Assembly: GCF_003332885.2 (NCBI RefSeq)
Contig: NZ_QOWJ01000004.1
Span: 186,001 to 250,000 of the forward strand
Direction: 5' to 3'
DNA length: 64,000 nt
Source of the DNA: Paracnuella aquatica
Lineage (GTDB): Bacteria; Bacteroidota; Bacteroidia; Chitinophagales; Chitinophagaceae
In this document: one piece after another, positions 27,153 to 36,057 of the stretch
Position numbering within the stretch: position 1 is the first letter of the stretch
How the letters are laid out: every line of letters begins with the position of its first letter
Position numbers and translations under genes: made by a program
Notes under the pieces: generated by a model
Told to the model about the DNA's origin: nothing
Seen by the model: the letters and a program-made list of their open reading frames with translations, nothing else
Databases searched by the model: none

Positions 27153-27422
27153 TTACCAGCTAGCTTTCTTCACGCCGGGAATCTTGCCGTTCAGAGCCAT
27201 ATCGCGCAAGGCTACACGGGAAATGCCGAAGTAGCGCACATAACCGCGGGGACGGCCGGTCATTTGGCAACGGTTGTGCAGGCGCACCGAAGAAGAGTTC
27301 TTCGGAAGAGCGTCCAACGCTTTGTAATCGCCTGCAGCTTTCAGTGCCTCACGCTTTTCTGCGTATTGGGCAACCATTCTTTCTCTTTTACGCTGCCTGG
27401 CTTTAATTGATTCTTTAGCCAT
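27153..27422 (-). CDS. rpsN: 30S ribosomal protein S14 (zinc-independent form)
   Basis: 89 residues starting [17 protein letters not shown] and ending in [11 protein letters not shown]. Only one cysteine is present ([14 protein letters not shown]), so the CxxC zinc knuckle of the short form is absent and this is the longer, zinc-independent type. It sits between rplE and rpsH as usual. Confidence 0.97.
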   Translation of the reverse strand: MAKESIKARQRKRERMVAQYAEKREALKAAGDYKALDALPKNSSSVRLHNRCQMTGRPRGYVRYFGISRVALRDMALNGKIPGVKKASW

Positions 27423-27454
27423 AGTTGTGATGTATTATTTACTGATGTCTGATG

Positions 27455-27505
27455 TTCTGATGTCTGATGTTGGTTATTTCAGCACGCAAATATCAGACAT
27501 CAGAA
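27455..27505 (-). repeat. Hairpin of TGATGTCTGAT words in the rplE-rpsN spacer
   Basis: TTCTGATGTCTGAT (27455-27468) pairs perfectly with ATCAGACATCAGAA (27492-27505): 14 bp, 23-nt loop. Another copy of the word lies just before it at 27442-27454, so register-shifted pairings are possible. Confidence 0.7.
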
Positions 27506-27514
27506 ATTGATAAT

Positions 27515-28081
27515 TTATTTCTTAACGTTTTTGAACGGCATACCCAGCTCTTTCAGCAGCTCGTAAGCTTCTTCATCGGTTTGGGCAGTAGTTACAAACG
27601 TAATATCCAGGCCGGTGATCTTGTTTACTTTGTCGATGTCGATCTCCGGGAAAATGATCTGCTCGGTAACACCCATGGTGTAGTTGCCACGGCCGTCGAA
27701 CGATTTTTCGTTGATGCCTTTAAAGTCGCGTACACGGGGCAGCGCCACAGCGATCAGACGATCCAGGAATTCGTACATTTTTACACCGCGCAGCGTAACA
27801 CGTGCACCGATGGGCATGTTTTTACGCAGCTTAAAGTTGGAGATGTCTTTTTTAGACATGGTAGCCACGGCTTTCTGACCGCTGATGGTGGTCAGTTCTT
27901 CGATGGCGATATCTACCAGCTTTTTGTCGGTTACGGCACCGTTCACACCGCGGTTGATGGAGATCTTCTCCAGGCGGGGAACCTGCATGCTTGATTTATA
28001 GTTAAAGCGCTTTTGCAGTGCGGGCACTACTTCGGCTTTGTACTTGTCTTTTAATCTCGGAGTGTATGTTGCTGTTGCCAT
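27515..28081 (-). CDS. rplE: 50S ribosomal protein L5
   Basis: 188 residues. Family landmarks are [20 protein letters not shown] and the loop [16 protein letters not shown] that contacts 5S rRNA and the P-site tRNA. Its ATG overlaps the rplX stop codon by one base (TAATG), which implies translational coupling. Order rplX-rplE-rpsN is standard. Confidence 0.97.
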   Translation of the reverse strand: MATATYTPRLKDKYKAEVVPALQKRFNYKSSMQVPRLEKISINRGVNGAVTDKKLVDIAIEELTTISGQKAVATMSKKDISNFKLRKNMPIGARVTLRGVKMYEFLDRLIAVALPRVRDFKGINEKSFDGRGNYTMGVTEQIIFPEIDIDKVNKITGLDITFVTTAQTDEEAYELLKELGMPFKNVKK

Positions 28082-28413
28082 TACTTGATTGCCTCCCCGG
28101 ATTTTTTAGATACACGAACTTTTTTTCCTTCTACCACTTCACGTTTTACTTTGGTGGCTTGTTTGCCATCCCACAGCATTACGTTAGAGATTGCCATTGG
28201 CGCTTCTTTTTTCACAATGCCACCTTTGGTGTTTTGTGCAGAAGGCTTGGTGTGCTTGGTGATGATGTTGGCACCTTCAACCACCACTTTGGCTTCGTCT
28301 ACCAGTACTTCCAGTACAGTGCGTGGTTTTTTCAGGTCTTTGTCATCGCCAGTGATAACAACCACCTGGTCTCCCTTGCGGATGTTGTACTTGGGTTTGA
28401 ATCTTGTTTTCAT
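28081..28413 (-). CDS. rplX: 50S ribosomal protein L24
   Basis: 110 residues with the KOW motif near the N-terminus ([16 protein letters not shown]) and the basic C-terminal end [18 protein letters not shown]-like. L24 starts large-subunit assembly at the 5' end of 23S rRNA. The stop codon shares one base with the rplE start. Confidence 0.97.
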   Translation of the reverse strand: MKTRFKPKYNIRKGDQVVVITGDDKDLKKPRTVLEVLVDEAKVVVEGANIITKHTKPSAQNTKGGIVKKEAPMAISNVMLWDGKQATKVKREVVEGKKVRVSKKSGEAIK

Positions 28414-28545
28414 TTTTGTTTACCCCCAAACTGCATTGCTGCGGTTTGATGTTTTGTGTTCCTGATACTGCCAGGAACTGGTTTACTGATTGAACTAATG
28501 TTCGTTGTGCTGAATCAATAAGGGACCGGGGTCCTTATCCTGGCC

Positions 28546-28914
28546 TTACAGTACTTCAGGCGCCAGGGAAATGATTTTCATGTAGCCTTTGTCGCGCAGC
28601 TCACGTGCAACCGGCCCGAAGATACGGGTACCGCGTGGCTCGTCGGCAGCGTTCAGGATTACTACAGCGTTGTCATCAAAACGGATGTATGATCCGTCTT
28701 TACGACGCAGCTTGTTGGTAGTGCGTACAATTACCGCTTTGGCTACGGTTCCTTTTTTAATGCCGCCTGCAGGGATAGCGTCCTTAACCGTTACAACGAT
28801 CTTGTCGCCAACTCTTGCATAGCGCTGACCACTGTTACCCAGTACACGGATGCAGAGCACTTCTTTGGCGCCGCTGTTATCCGCTACATTCAGTCGGGAT
28901 TCTTGCTGGATCAT
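28546..28914 (-). CDS. rplN: 50S ribosomal protein L14
   Basis: 122 residues, the invariant family length. [20 protein letters not shown] is the standard start, and the C-terminus keeps the usual [19 protein letters not shown] segment. L14 lies at the subunit interface. The 132-bp spacer after it carries two small hairpins, one formed by GTTCCTG/CAGGAAC near 28458-28478. Confidence 0.97.
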   Translation of the reverse strand: MIQQESRLNVADNSGAKEVLCIRVLGNSGQRYARVGDKIVVTVKDAIPAGGIKKGTVAKAVIVRTTNKLRRKDGSYIRFDDNAVVILNAADEPRGTRIFGPVARELRDKGYMKIISLAPEVL

Positions 28915-28930
28915 TTTTAATTGCTTTTAG

Positions 28931-28968
28931 CTTTTAGCTGTTTAGCATATAGCCAGCGCAGCTAAAAG
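28931..28968 (-). repeat. Hairpin of CTTTTAGCTG words in the rpsQ-rplN spacer
   Basis: CTTTTAGCTG (28931-28940) pairs with CAGCTAAAAG (28959-28968), 10 bp. A second CTTTTAG precedes it. Confidence 0.65.
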
Positions 28969-29025
28969 AAGTTTATCATTCAAATTATCGGTTGGCCCCA
29001 GGCGGTGTGCCTGTGGCTGCACCAG

Positions 29026-29304
29026 TTATTTAACCTTCTCAACGATCTCCACCAGTCTCCAACGCTTGGTTTTGCTCAGCGGACGGGTTTCCATGATGCG
29101 CACTATGTCGCCGATTGAACATTCGTTCTTCTCGTCATGTGCGTGGAACTTCGTGGTCTTTTTTACGAATTTTCCGTAGATCGGGTGTTTTACTTTACGT
29201 TCTACCGCAACAGTGATAGACTTGGTCATCTTGTTGCTGGTAACCACGCCGATCCGGGTTTTTCTTAAATTCCTGCTTTCAGGAGTTTGAGTTGTTTCAG
29301 CCAT
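29026..29304 (-). CDS. rpsQ: 30S ribosomal protein S17
   Basis: 92 residues with the OB-fold signature [20 protein letters not shown] and [21 protein letters not shown] short N-terminal extension ([10 protein letters not shown]) precedes the domain. S17 stabilises the 5' domain of 16S rRNA. The order rpmC-rpsQ-rplN is standard. Confidence 0.97.
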   Translation of the reverse strand: MAETTQTPESRNLRKTRIGVVTSNKMTKSITVAVERKVKHPIYGKFVKKTTKFHAHDEKNECSIGDIVRIMETRPLSKTKRWRLVEIVEKVK

Positions 29305-29375
29305 TGTTATAAAGCTTTGAGCTCTTAGCTACAAGCTACAAGCTAGGGGCTTGCAGCTGACAGCTTTCAGCTGTG

Positions 29376-29573
29376 TTATGCACTAAGTTGTTTCTTCTTC
29401 AATTCTGTTTTCAGGCGGGCCAGCTCGCGGATGCTCATGGGGTTCTCCAGCGGAGAAATGGCATGTGCAAACTCAAGCTTTTTCAAACGCAGTTCGTCTT
29501 CGGCAATGCGTGCCTTCAGGTCGTCTGCATTCAGCGACTGGATGCTTTTTTTGAAATCTATGGTCTTAGACAT
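29376..29573 (-). CDS. rpmC: 50S ribosomal protein L29
   Basis: 65 residues, two long helices, with the family motif NPMSIRELARLKTELKKKQ. L29 lies at the peptide exit and helps dock trigger factor and SRP. It is followed by a spacer made of AGCT-containing words (29312-29375). Confidence 0.96.
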   Translation of the reverse strand: MSKTIDFKKSIQSLNADDLKARIAEDELRLKKLEFAHAISPLENPMSIRELARLKTELKKKQLSA

Positions 29574-29618
29574 GAGTCTGATTTTTATCTATTGATGAGG
29601 TGCCGTTTGCCTGGCTGC

Positions 29619-30041
29619 TTATGCAGTTTCCAGGTCGCGGCGTTTTACAAACTTGCAGGCGATGGGCAGCTTGCCGGCAGCCAGTTTCAGGGCGCCCTGT
29701 GCTACTTCTTCGCTTACGCCATCAATTTCAAAAAGGATGCGGCCCGGTTTTACCACGGCAGCCCAGAACTCCAGGTTACCTTTACCTTTACCCATCCGCA
29801 CTTCAAGCGGCTTGCGGGTAATGGGTTTGTCGGGGAAAATACGGATCCATACGTTACCCTCACGTTTCATGTGGCGGGTAAGCGCCTGGCGGGCAGCCTC
29901 GATCTGGCGGTCGGTGATCCAATGGTTTTCAAGCGCCTTCAGGGCGTAAGAGCCAAAGGAAATGGTAGCACCCCGCTTGGCGTCGCCTTTCATGCGGCCT
30001 TTCTGCACTTTGCGGTGCTTTGTTCTTTTCGGCTGTAACAT
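29619..30041 (-). CDS. rplP: 50S ribosomal protein L16
   Basis: 140 residues starting [19 protein letters not shown], with the conserved core [19 protein letters not shown] and [19 protein letters not shown]16 shapes the A-site tRNA-binding region. The 103-bp spacer upstream holds a GGTTTGTG/CACAAACC hairpin. Confidence 0.97.
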   Translation of the reverse strand: MLQPKRTKHRKVQKGRMKGDAKRGATISFGSYALKALENHWITDRQIEAARQALTRHMKREGNVWIRIFPDKPITRKPLEVRMGKGKGNLEFWAAVVKPGRILFEIDGVSEEVAQGALKLAAGKLPIACKFVKRRDLETA

Positions 30042-30059
30042 AATCGGTTTATTGTTTGT

Positions 30060-30093
30060 GGTTTGTGCTATGGGGTTTACCGGAACACAAACC
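30060..30093 (-). repeat. Hairpin in the rpsC-rplP spacer
   Basis: GGTTTGTG (30060-30067) pairs with CACAAACC (30086-30093), 8 bp around an 18-nt loop. Confidence 0.55.
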
Positions 30094-30144
30094 GCTTTTC
30101 ACATTGTTGTTTACTGATCAAACCAGGGCCTTGCGGCCGATGAT

Positions 30145-30951
30145 TTAGCGGCCACCACCGGGACGGCCACCACCACGGTTGCCACCACCACGGTTACCAC
30201 CGCCGCCATCGCGACGATCGCGGCGATCAAATCCTCCACGGTCACCGTCACGACGGTCACCACGGCGATCGCTGATGCCACCACCTTTCTCGCTAACGAG
30301 GTTGGGGTTCAGGTCTCGCTTAGCCAGTACTTCACCTTTACAGATCCATACTTTGATACCGATTTTACCATAAACGGTTTGTGCAAACACGTTGGCATAA
30401 TCGATGTCCATACGGAAGGTGTGCAGGGGCACACGGCCTTGCATGAATTTTTCGCTACGGGCAATTTCAGCACCGCCCAAACGGCCGCTCAGCTGCACTT
30501 TGATGCCTTCGGCACCCATGCGCAAAGCAGAGGCAATCGCCATTTTAGTGGCACGCTTGAAGTTGATGCGGTTTTCGATCTGGCGGGCAATGGTGTCGCC
30601 TACGATCATGGCATCTACTTCCGGACGACGGATCTCCAGGATGTTGATCTGAACGTCTTCTTTGCCGGTGAGTTTTTTCAACTCTTCTTTTACGCGGTCT
30701 ACCTCGCCACCACCTTTACCGATGATGATACCGGGCTTTGAAGTGTGGATGGTAACGATCAGTTTACCCAGTGTGCGCTCAATAACAATTTTAGCGATAC
30801 CGCCTTTATTGATACGGGCATTCAGGTAAGTCCTGATTTTGTTATCCTCGATCAGCTTGGTAGAAAAGTCTTTCTTATTGCCATACCAGTTAGACTCCCA
30901 ACCGCGGATAATTCCTAACCTGTTACCAATAGGATTTGCTTTTTGACCCAT
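30145..30951 (-). CDS. rpsC: 30S ribosomal protein S3 with an Arg/Gly/Asp-rich tail
   Basis: 268 residues. Residues 1 to about 220 are a normal S3, with the KH motif ([20 protein letters not shown]) and the conserved end of the second domain (KVWICKGEV). From about residue 222 the chain turns into a low-complexity tail of Gly, Arg and Asp ([13 protein letters not shown], then GGGNRGGG repeats), about 45 residues. The tail resembles RGG-type RNA-binding sequence and would extend from the mRNA entry side. Tailed S3 occurs in some Bacteroidota; its role is unknown. Order rplV-rpsC-rplP is standard. Confidence 0.96.
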   Translation of the reverse strand: MGQKANPIGNRLGIIRGWESNWYGNKKDFSTKLIEDNKIRTYLNARINKGGIAKIVIERTLGKLIVTIHTSKPGIIIGKGGGEVDRVKEELKKLTGKEDVQINILEIRRPEVDAMIVGDTIARQIENRINFKRATKMAIASALRMGAEGIKVQLSGRLGGAEIARSEKFMQGRVPLHTFRMDIDYANVFAQTVYGKIGIKVWICKGEVLAKRDLNPNLVSEKGGGISDRRGDRRDGDRGGFDRRDRRDGGGGNRGGGNRGGGRPGGGR

Positions 30952-30981
30952 GTTTATTGGTTATACTTTGAATAGTTTAGA

Positions 30982-31320
30982 TTAAGCTTTTGCGTCTACA
31001 ATCACAGTTACGTGGTTGCTTCTTTTGCGAACGCGGTAGCCACGGCCTTGTGGTGCAGGGCGCATACGCTTGAGGGTACGGGCACCGTCCACAAAAATGG
31101 TTTTTACGACCAACTGGCCTTCGTCACCGCCTTCGTTCTTCTGCTTCCAGTTGGAAATGGCGCTGAGCACCAGTTTGCGCAGGGGAACTGCGGGGTGCTT
31201 GGCGTTGTGCTCCAACACGGCCAGGGCCTTTTCTACCTGCATACCGCGGATGAGGTCGGCAAGCAAGCGCATTTTGCGCGGTGATGTTGGATAGTTTCTA
31301 AGTTTAGCTATTGCTTCCAT
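30982..31320 (-). CDS. rplV: 50S ribosomal protein L22
   Basis: 112 residues: a globular part beginning [20 protein letters not shown], and the beta-hairpin loop that lines the exit tunnel ([20 protein letters not shown]). The loop has no insertion or deletion of the kind linked to macrolide resistance in other species. Spacing to rpsC is 30 bp. Confidence 0.97.
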   Translation of the reverse strand: MEAIAKLRNYPTSPRKMRLLADLIRGMQVEKALAVLEHNAKHPAVPLRKLVLSAISNWKQKNEGGDEGQLVVKTIFVDGARTLKRMRPAPQGRGYRVRKRSNHVTVIVDAKA

Positions 31321-31335
31321 CTTATTTAAGTTTCT

Positions 31336-31367
31336 AGCTGTTAGCTATTAGCTATTAGCTAACAGCT
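31336..31367 (-). repeat. Hairpin of TTAGCTA words in the rpsS-rplV spacer
   Basis: AGCTGTTAGCT (31336-31346) pairs with AGCTAACAGCT (31357-31367), 11 bp; the loop itself repeats the word TTAGCTA. Confidence 0.68.
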
Positions 31368-31380
31368 TGCAGCTTATTAT

Positions 31381-31650
31381 TTATCCTTTTTTAGCAGCGT
31401 GTCCTTTGAAGTTGCGGGTGGGTGCAAATTCGCCCAGTTTGTGCCCTACCATAAATTCGGTAACGTACACGGGGATGAACTTGTTTCCGTTGTGCACCGC
31501 AAAAGTGTGTCCTACGAAGTCAGGCGTGATGGTAGAACGGCGGCTCCAGGTTTTGATGACGCCTTTCTTTGATTTGCCATCGTTCATGGCCACCACTTTG
31601 TCTTCGAGGTGGGCTGCAACGTAAGGGCCTTTTTTAATCGAACGAGCCAT
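31381..31650 (-). CDS. rpsS: 30S ribosomal protein S19
   Basis: 89 residues starting [19 protein letters not shown], with the [19 protein letters not shown] and [20 protein letters not shown] motifs that contact the A-site tRNA and the 16S head. Order rplB-rpsS-rplV is standard. Confidence 0.97.
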   Translation of the reverse strand: MARSIKKGPYVAAHLEDKVVAMNDGKSKKGVIKTWSRRSTITPDFVGHTFAVHNGNKFIPVYVTEFMVGHKLGEFAPTRNFKGHAAKKG

Positions 31651-31686
31651 GAGTTATTTACGATTTACGTTTGTTTGAAGAAGGTT

Positions 31687-32526
31687 TTATTTCGCCAGTT
31701 TGCTTCCGTTCTTACGCTGGATGATCAGCTTATCGCTGCCTTTGCCCTTGGTGCGGGTCTTCAGGCCACGGGAGTACATACCAGTTCTGCTGCGAGGCTG
31801 ACCACCAGAGGCGCGGCCTTCACCACCACCCATTGGGTGATCTACAGGGTTCATGGCTACACCACGGTTGCGGGGCTTGATGCCTTTCCAACGGTTGCGG
31901 CCGGCTTTACCTTTGCTTTCCAGGCTGTGGTCGCTGTTAGAAGCTACACCTACAGTGGCAAAGCAATTGATGAGCACCTTGCGCAGTTCGCCGCTAGGCA
32001 TTTTCAGCACGGCGTATTTTTCTTCTTTGTTCGAAAGCTGGGCAGATGCGCCGGCGCTGCGGGCAATCTTTCCACCCTGGCCGGGCTGCATTTCGATGTT
32101 GTGCACTACAGTACCAAGGGGCATGTTTTTCAGCAGCAGAGCGTTGCCCAGTTCTGGAGCTACCGCGTCGCCGCTGATTACTTTGGCACCCACCTGCAAA
32201 CCTTGTGGTGCGATGATATAACGCTTCTCACCATCGGCATAATTCAGCAGGGCGATGAATGCCGAACGGTTTGGATCGTATTCGATTGTGGCTACGGTTG
32301 CCGGGATATTTTTCTTGTCGCGCTTGAAATCAACGATACGGTACATTTTCTTGTGTCCGCCACCGATGTAACGCATGGCACGACGGCCCGAAGAGTTACG
32401 GCCACCGGATCCTTTGTTGAACTCCACCAGCGACTTCTCAGGTACGTTGGTAGTGATTTCTGCGTACGCATTGCCGATTCTCCAACGAGTACCGGCAGTC
32501 ATGGGTTTAAATTTTCTTAATGCCAT
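31687..32526 (-). CDS. rplB: 50S ribosomal protein L2
   Basis: 279 residues. The start [16 protein letters not shown] is that of Bacteroidota L2. The peptidyl-transferase-proximal loop [17 protein letters not shown], with its essential histidine (VDHP), is intact. L2 is needed for subunit joining. The 90-bp spacer from rplW holds a strong hairpin. Confidence 0.97.
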   Translation of the reverse strand: MALRKFKPMTAGTRWRIGNAYAEITTNVPEKSLVEFNKGSGGRNSSGRRAMRYIGGGHKKMYRIVDFKRDKKNIPATVATIEYDPNRSAFIALLNYADGEKRYIIAPQGLQVGAKVISGDAVAPELGNALLLKNMPLGTVVHNIEMQPGQGGKIARSAGASAQLSNKEEKYAVLKMPSGELRKVLINCFATVGVASNSDHSLESKGKAGRNRWKGIKPRNRGVAMNPVDHPMGGGEGRASGGQPRSRTGMYSRGLKTRTKGKGSDKLIIQRKNGSKLAK

Positions 32527-32571
32527 TGTTGTGCAATGTTTGCGGTCTTGCCGACCATTCTGGGTTTGTGT

Positions 32572-32612
32572 CTGATGCTTGTTTTTTTATCTGGTAAAAC
32601 AACAAGCATCAG
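32572..32612 (-). repeat. Hairpin of CTGATGCTTG words in the rplW-rplB spacer
   Basis: CTGATGCTTGTT (32572-32583) pairs perfectly with AACAAGCATCAG (32601-32612), 12 bp, 17-nt loop. Confidence 0.7.
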
Positions 32613-32616
32613 CTAT

Positions 32617-32916
32617 TTAAATCTGGGTGTACAGGTCGATGGTTTCGCCTTCGGCTACAGTAACCATTGCTTTTTTGTAAGCAGGCTTTTGGCCTTGTAC
32701 AAAACCTTTCTTGGTGTAGCGGGTTTTGTTTTTGCCAGGCACCACCGAAGTGTTCACGTCAATTACGTTTACCCCATAAAACTGCTCTACTGCAGTTTTA
32801 ATTTCCAGCTTGTTGGCCTTGCGGGCTACTTTAAAAGCATAGCGGCGGAGGCTGTCCTGCTGCTTGTTTGCTTTTTCAGTGAGGATGGGCTTTATCAGTA
32901 CTTCAGAAGTTCTCAT
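32617..32916 (-). CDS. rplW: 50S ribosomal protein L23
   Basis: 99 residues: RTSEVLIKPILTEKANKQQ start, the VEQFYGVNVIDVNTSVVPGK segment and the Lys-rich loop. L23 sits at the exit tunnel and is the docking point of trigger factor and SRP. It is 38 bp after rplD. Confidence 0.97.
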   Translation of the reverse strand: MRTSEVLIKPILTEKANKQQDSLRRYAFKVARKANKLEIKTAVEQFYGVNVIDVNTSVVPGKNKTRYTKKGFVQGQKPAYKKAMVTVAEGETIDLYTQI

Positions 32917-32954
32917 CTGAATAAGTTTGAGATTTTGATGATTAGCTAAATACC

Positions 32955-33593
32955 TTACGCGGCTGTTTCTTCTTCAGCACTTGCAAAAATCTTTGCAGCG
33001 CTTTCAGTCAGTACCAGCACTTCCGAGTTTACGATATCGTAAGTGTTCATGTCGCTCAGTTGCACACCCAGGATCGAGGGCACATTGCGCAGGCTGCGGT
33101 ATACGTTATCGTTATAATCAGGCGACACGAGCATCAGCTTTTTATCGCCCACTTTAATGCTGTTCAAAATGCCCACCAGTTGCTTGGTCTTTGGCGTTTC
33201 GAAATTCAGGTCTTCTACTACTACGATCGCATTTTCCTTAGCCTTGTGTGCCAGAGCCGACATTTTAGCCAGGTCTTTTACTTTGCGATTCAGTTTAATG
33301 CTGTAGTTGCGGGGCTGAGGGCCATGTACGGTACCGCCACCTTTGTACAAAGGGTTGCGGATGTTGCCTTTACGCGATCCACCGGTACCTTTTTGGCGGT
33401 GCAGCTTGCGGCTGGCACCTTGTACTTCGGAGCGGCCTTTGGTTTTGTGGGTTCCCTGGCGCTGCGCAGCGAGGTATTGCTTTACAGCAAGGTAAATCAC
33501 GTGGTTGTTCGGCTCAATGCCGAAGATCTCTTCAGGAAGTTCAACAGTTCTGCCTGTTTCTTGTCCTTGTATGTTTAATACGGCTACTTGCAT
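32955..33593 (-). CDS. rplD: 50S ribosomal protein L4
   Basis: 212 residues. The long tunnel loop is present (GASRKLHRQKGTGGSRKGNI and GGTVHGPQPRNYSIKL). The C-terminus ends in an acidic stretch ASAEEETAA. In E. coli L4 also represses the S10 operon through its leader; here the leader before rpsJ is short, but the 320-bp rpsJ-rplC spacer is structured. The gene begins 2 bp after the rplC stop. Confidence 0.97.
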   Translation of the reverse strand: MQVAVLNIQGQETGRTVELPEEIFGIEPNNHVIYLAVKQYLAAQRQGTHKTKGRSEVQGASRKLHRQKGTGGSRKGNIRNPLYKGGGTVHGPQPRNYSIKLNRKVKDLAKMSALAHKAKENAIVVVEDLNFETPKTKQLVGILNSIKVGDKKLMLVSPDYNDNVYRSLRNVPSILGVQLSDMNTYDIVNSEVLVLTESAAKIFASAEEETAA

Positions 33594-33595
33594 GA

Positions 33596-34213
33596 TTACT
33601 TCTGGATTAAAACGATTGAACCATTGTGGCCCGGAACGGATCCACTTACCAAGATGAAGTTCTTCTCAGGGAAGATTTTTACGATCTTCAGGCCTTTCAC
33701 CTTCACGCGATCGTTGCCCATACGGCCGGCCATGCGCATTCCTTTGAATACACGGCTGGGGTACGACGAACCGCCGATAGAACCGGGGGCACGCTGACGG
33801 TCGTGCTGACCATGTGAACCTTCACCAACGCCAGAAAATCCATGACGCTTTACAACGCCCTGGAAGCCTTTGCCTTTGGTAGTGCCCACAACATCAACTT
33901 TCTCGCCTTCGGCGAAAATGTCGACAGTAATGGTGTCGCCAATATTTTGTTCCTGATAGAAGTTGCGAAACTCTTTTACGAATTTCTTGGCCGAAGTGTT
34001 GGCCTTTACGAAGTGATTAGCTTCGGCTTTCAGCGTGTGGCTTTGTTTTTTGTCGCCAAAACCAATTTGGAGTGCGCTGTAGCCGTCTGTTTCCTGCGTT
34101 TTAACCTGAGTAACTACGCAAGGACCAGCTTCAATGATTGTGCAGGCAGTTTGTTTGCCGCTGGGATCGAAAACGCTGGTCATCCCGATTTTCTTGCCAA
34201 TGATACCTTTCAT
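33596..34213 (-). CDS. rplC: 50S ribosomal protein L3
   Basis: 205 residues starting [19 protein letters not shown], with the core [20 protein letters not shown] that reaches the peptidyl-transferase centre, including the glutamine site normally methylated by PrmB. It is separated from rpsJ by an unusually long 321-bp spacer and from rplD by 2 bp. Confidence 0.97.
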   Translation of the reverse strand: MKGIIGKKIGMTSVFDPSGKQTACTIIEAGPCVVTQVKTQETDGYSALQIGFGDKKQSHTLKAEANHFVKANTSAKKFVKEFRNFYQEQNIGDTITVDIFAEGEKVDVVGTTKGKGFQGVVKRHGFSGVGEGSHGQHDRQRAPGSIGGSSYPSRVFKGMRMAGRMGNDRVKVKGLKIVKIFPEKNFILVSGSVPGHNGSIVLIQK

Positions 34214-34534
34214 TTTCTTACTGGGTTTTCCCCCGCAAGGTTGTACAAGACATCACGCCGGGCAGCGTGATTCAATCCTGGTTTATCACCGACCTTTTCT
34301 TTTGGTTGCTGCGGCTGCAGCATTCAGAAGTACCGGCGACAAACAAACCTCGAAGGGCTTGTTTATATGTGAATGCGGGTTTTACAATTCCAGAAAAAGC
34401 TCTGGCTGCTCGTCCGCGTTATTTACTTGTTCAGCGCTCTTTTCTCCTGCCGGGGCAGGGTTGAGAGATGAAAGAAATAGAATAAGAACTTTCACATCCG
34501 GGATTGACCCCGGATTTAATGCTGATCGCTGCTG
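34214..34534 (-). promoter_or_regulatory. Long structured spacer between rpsJ and rplC
   Basis: 321 bp without a credible gene. On the minus transcript three small stems occur: ATCCGGG/CCCGGAT (34496-34515) just after rpsJ, CCTGCC/GGCAGG (34446-34459), and ATCACGC/GCGTGAT (34252-34271) near rplC. None has a T-run. The region could be a leader for rplC-rplD and the genes beyond. Confidence 0.5.
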
Positions 34535-34840
34535 TTATGCTTTGATCTCTACTTCTACACCCGATGGCAGGTCCAGTTTGGACAGCGCATCTACAGTGCG
34601 GGAAGAAGAAGTGTAAATGTCCAGCAGGCGCTTGTGTGTGGCCAACTGAAACTGTTCGCGGCTCTTTTTGTTCACGTGCGGCGAACGCAATACGGTAAAG
34701 ATCTTTTTACGCGTAGGCAGGGGAATAGGACCTGTTACTACGGCGCCGGTGCTACGCACGGTCTTTACAATTTTTTCTGCTGATTTATCAACCAGGCTGT
34801 GGTCGTAAGACTGTAATTTAATGCGGATTCTCTGTGACAT
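34535..34840 (-). CDS. rpsJ: 30S ribosomal protein S10
   Basis: 101 residues from the ATG at 34840 ([20 protein letters not shown]), the family start; an in-frame extension upstream runs through the promoter and is rejected. The conserved loop [20 protein letters not shown] is present. S10 (NusE) also takes part in antitermination. It is the first gene of the S10-spc operon and has a textbook promoter 30 bp upstream. Confidence 0.97.
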   Translation of the reverse strand: MSQRIRIKLQSYDHSLVDKSAEKIVKTVRSTGAVVTGPIPLPTRKKIFTVLRSPHVNKKSREQFQLATHKRLLDIYTSSSRTVDALSKLDLPSGVEVEIKA

Positions 34841-34870
34841 AGGTCCAACCCATTTTTTCCAATGGGAGTG

Positions 34871-34902
34871 CAAAGGTAACGGACAAAGAGATAACTGGCA
34901 AA
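34871..34902 (-). promoter_or_regulatory. S10 operon promoter (TTTG-N20-TACCTTTG)
   Basis: On minus, TTTG (34902-34899) is followed after exactly 20 nt by TACCTTTG (34878-34871). This is the consensus Bacteroidota -33/-7 pair. It drives the 22-gene operon from rpsJ through map. Confidence 0.85.
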
Positions 34903-35062
34903 AGTTTGTGGTATTATTTTTTAAGGCACTGCAGATTTGTAGCCCGTTTTGGGTAATATTTTGGTTTTCTTTCGTAATTACGACCATTTGCTATGATCGG
35001 AGAAATGACAAAATACGATTTTCGCCAGATGCCAGCCGTTTTCTATTTCTTTGCTGGCCCGT

Positions 35063-35989
35063 ATGCATCCATCCACTCCCCCGCCCCTTTCCGATGAACA
35101 GTTACCAGTAAAAAAGAAAGATTCCCGGCTTGTGAAAGGGCTGAAGCTTTTGCTCAAGATCGTCATCACGGTTGTGTGCTTCTGGTACATCAGCACCAAG
35201 GTAAACTGGCAACAGGCCCTCGCCGCTTTGCAAAAAGCCCACTTAGGCTACTTGTTGCTGGCGGTTTCATTCTACCTCCTGAGCAAGGTACTTTCCTCCG
35301 TCCGGCTCAACATTTACTTCCGCAATGCGGGGCTGCAATTGTCTGAATTGGTAAACGGGAAGTTGTATTGGATGGGTATGTTTTACAACCTGTTTTTACC
35401 GGGCGCCATCAGCGGTGATGCATATAAGGTGATCCTGTTGAACAGGAAATACGGCGCACCGTATAAAAAAATAAGCGCTGCCGTACTTCTGGACCGTTTT
35501 AGCGGGCTGCTAGCCTTGGGCGTGCTGCTGGCCATTTATGCGCTTATGGTGGTACCTGGCGTATGGTGGAATGTGTTGTTCATCGGTGGATCGTTGGCAG
35601 GGATTGCAGGCCTGTACCTCATTATCAAATTCTTTTTCCGCGACTTTTTGCCCGGCTTTTGGGCTACCTTTTTTTGGGGCCTGGCGGTGCAGGTGGTGCA
35701 GGTGGTTTGTCTGTATGCCTTACTTTTTGCCATCGGGCAGCCACTGCTGTCGGAATGGATCTTTATTTCGCTGGTGGCGACAGTCGTAGCTGTGCTGCCC
35801 CTGTCGTTAGGCGGTGGTTTAGGCACCCGCGAGTTGGTTTTTGCCGAAGGTGCTACATATTTCGGCCTCGATCCGGCGCTTGCGGTGGTGATCAGCCTGC
35901 TGTTTTATTTCTGTAATCTGGTTACTTCGGTGTGGGGGGTGTATTATACATTTCGAGATCCGCTGGAAATAAAATCTCGCAGTTTTTGA
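35063..35989 (+). CDS. Flippase-like integral membrane protein (LPG synthase TM / UPF0104 family)
   Basis: 308 residues from the ATG at 35063; a TTG at 35051 is an alternative. After a short Lys-rich cytoplasmic start there are about eight transmembrane spans. The family motif LPLSLGGGLGTRELVFAEGA near residue 250 is clear, as is LVNGKLYWMGMFYNLFLPGAISGDAYK near 100. The family (PF03706) is related to the flippase half of MprF and to proteins handling lipid-linked glycans. No synthase domain is attached. It lies on the opposite strand from, and divergent to, rpsJ, breaking the usual fusA-rpsJ neighbourhood. Confidence 0.88.
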   Translation: MHPSTPPPLSDEQLPVKKKDSRLVKGLKLLLKIVITVVCFWYISTKVNWQQALAALQKAHLGYLLLAVSFYLLSKVLSSVRLNIYFRNAGLQLSELVNGKLYWMGMFYNLFLPGAISGDAYKVILLNRKYGAPYKKISAAVLLDRFSGLLALGVLLAIYALMVVPGVWWNVLFIGGSLAGIAGLYLIIKFFFRDFLPGFWATFFWGLAVQVVQVVCLYALLFAIGQPLLSEWIFISLVATVVAVLPLSLGGGLGTRELVFAEGATYFGLDPALAVVISLLFYFCNLVTSVWGVYYTFRDPLEIKSRSF

Positions 35990-36057
35990 CCGGGTCCAAA
36001 TTCATCGAGCCGGACCCGCCAATCATTCGATTGTACGCCGATCGGTCCAGCAAGTTT

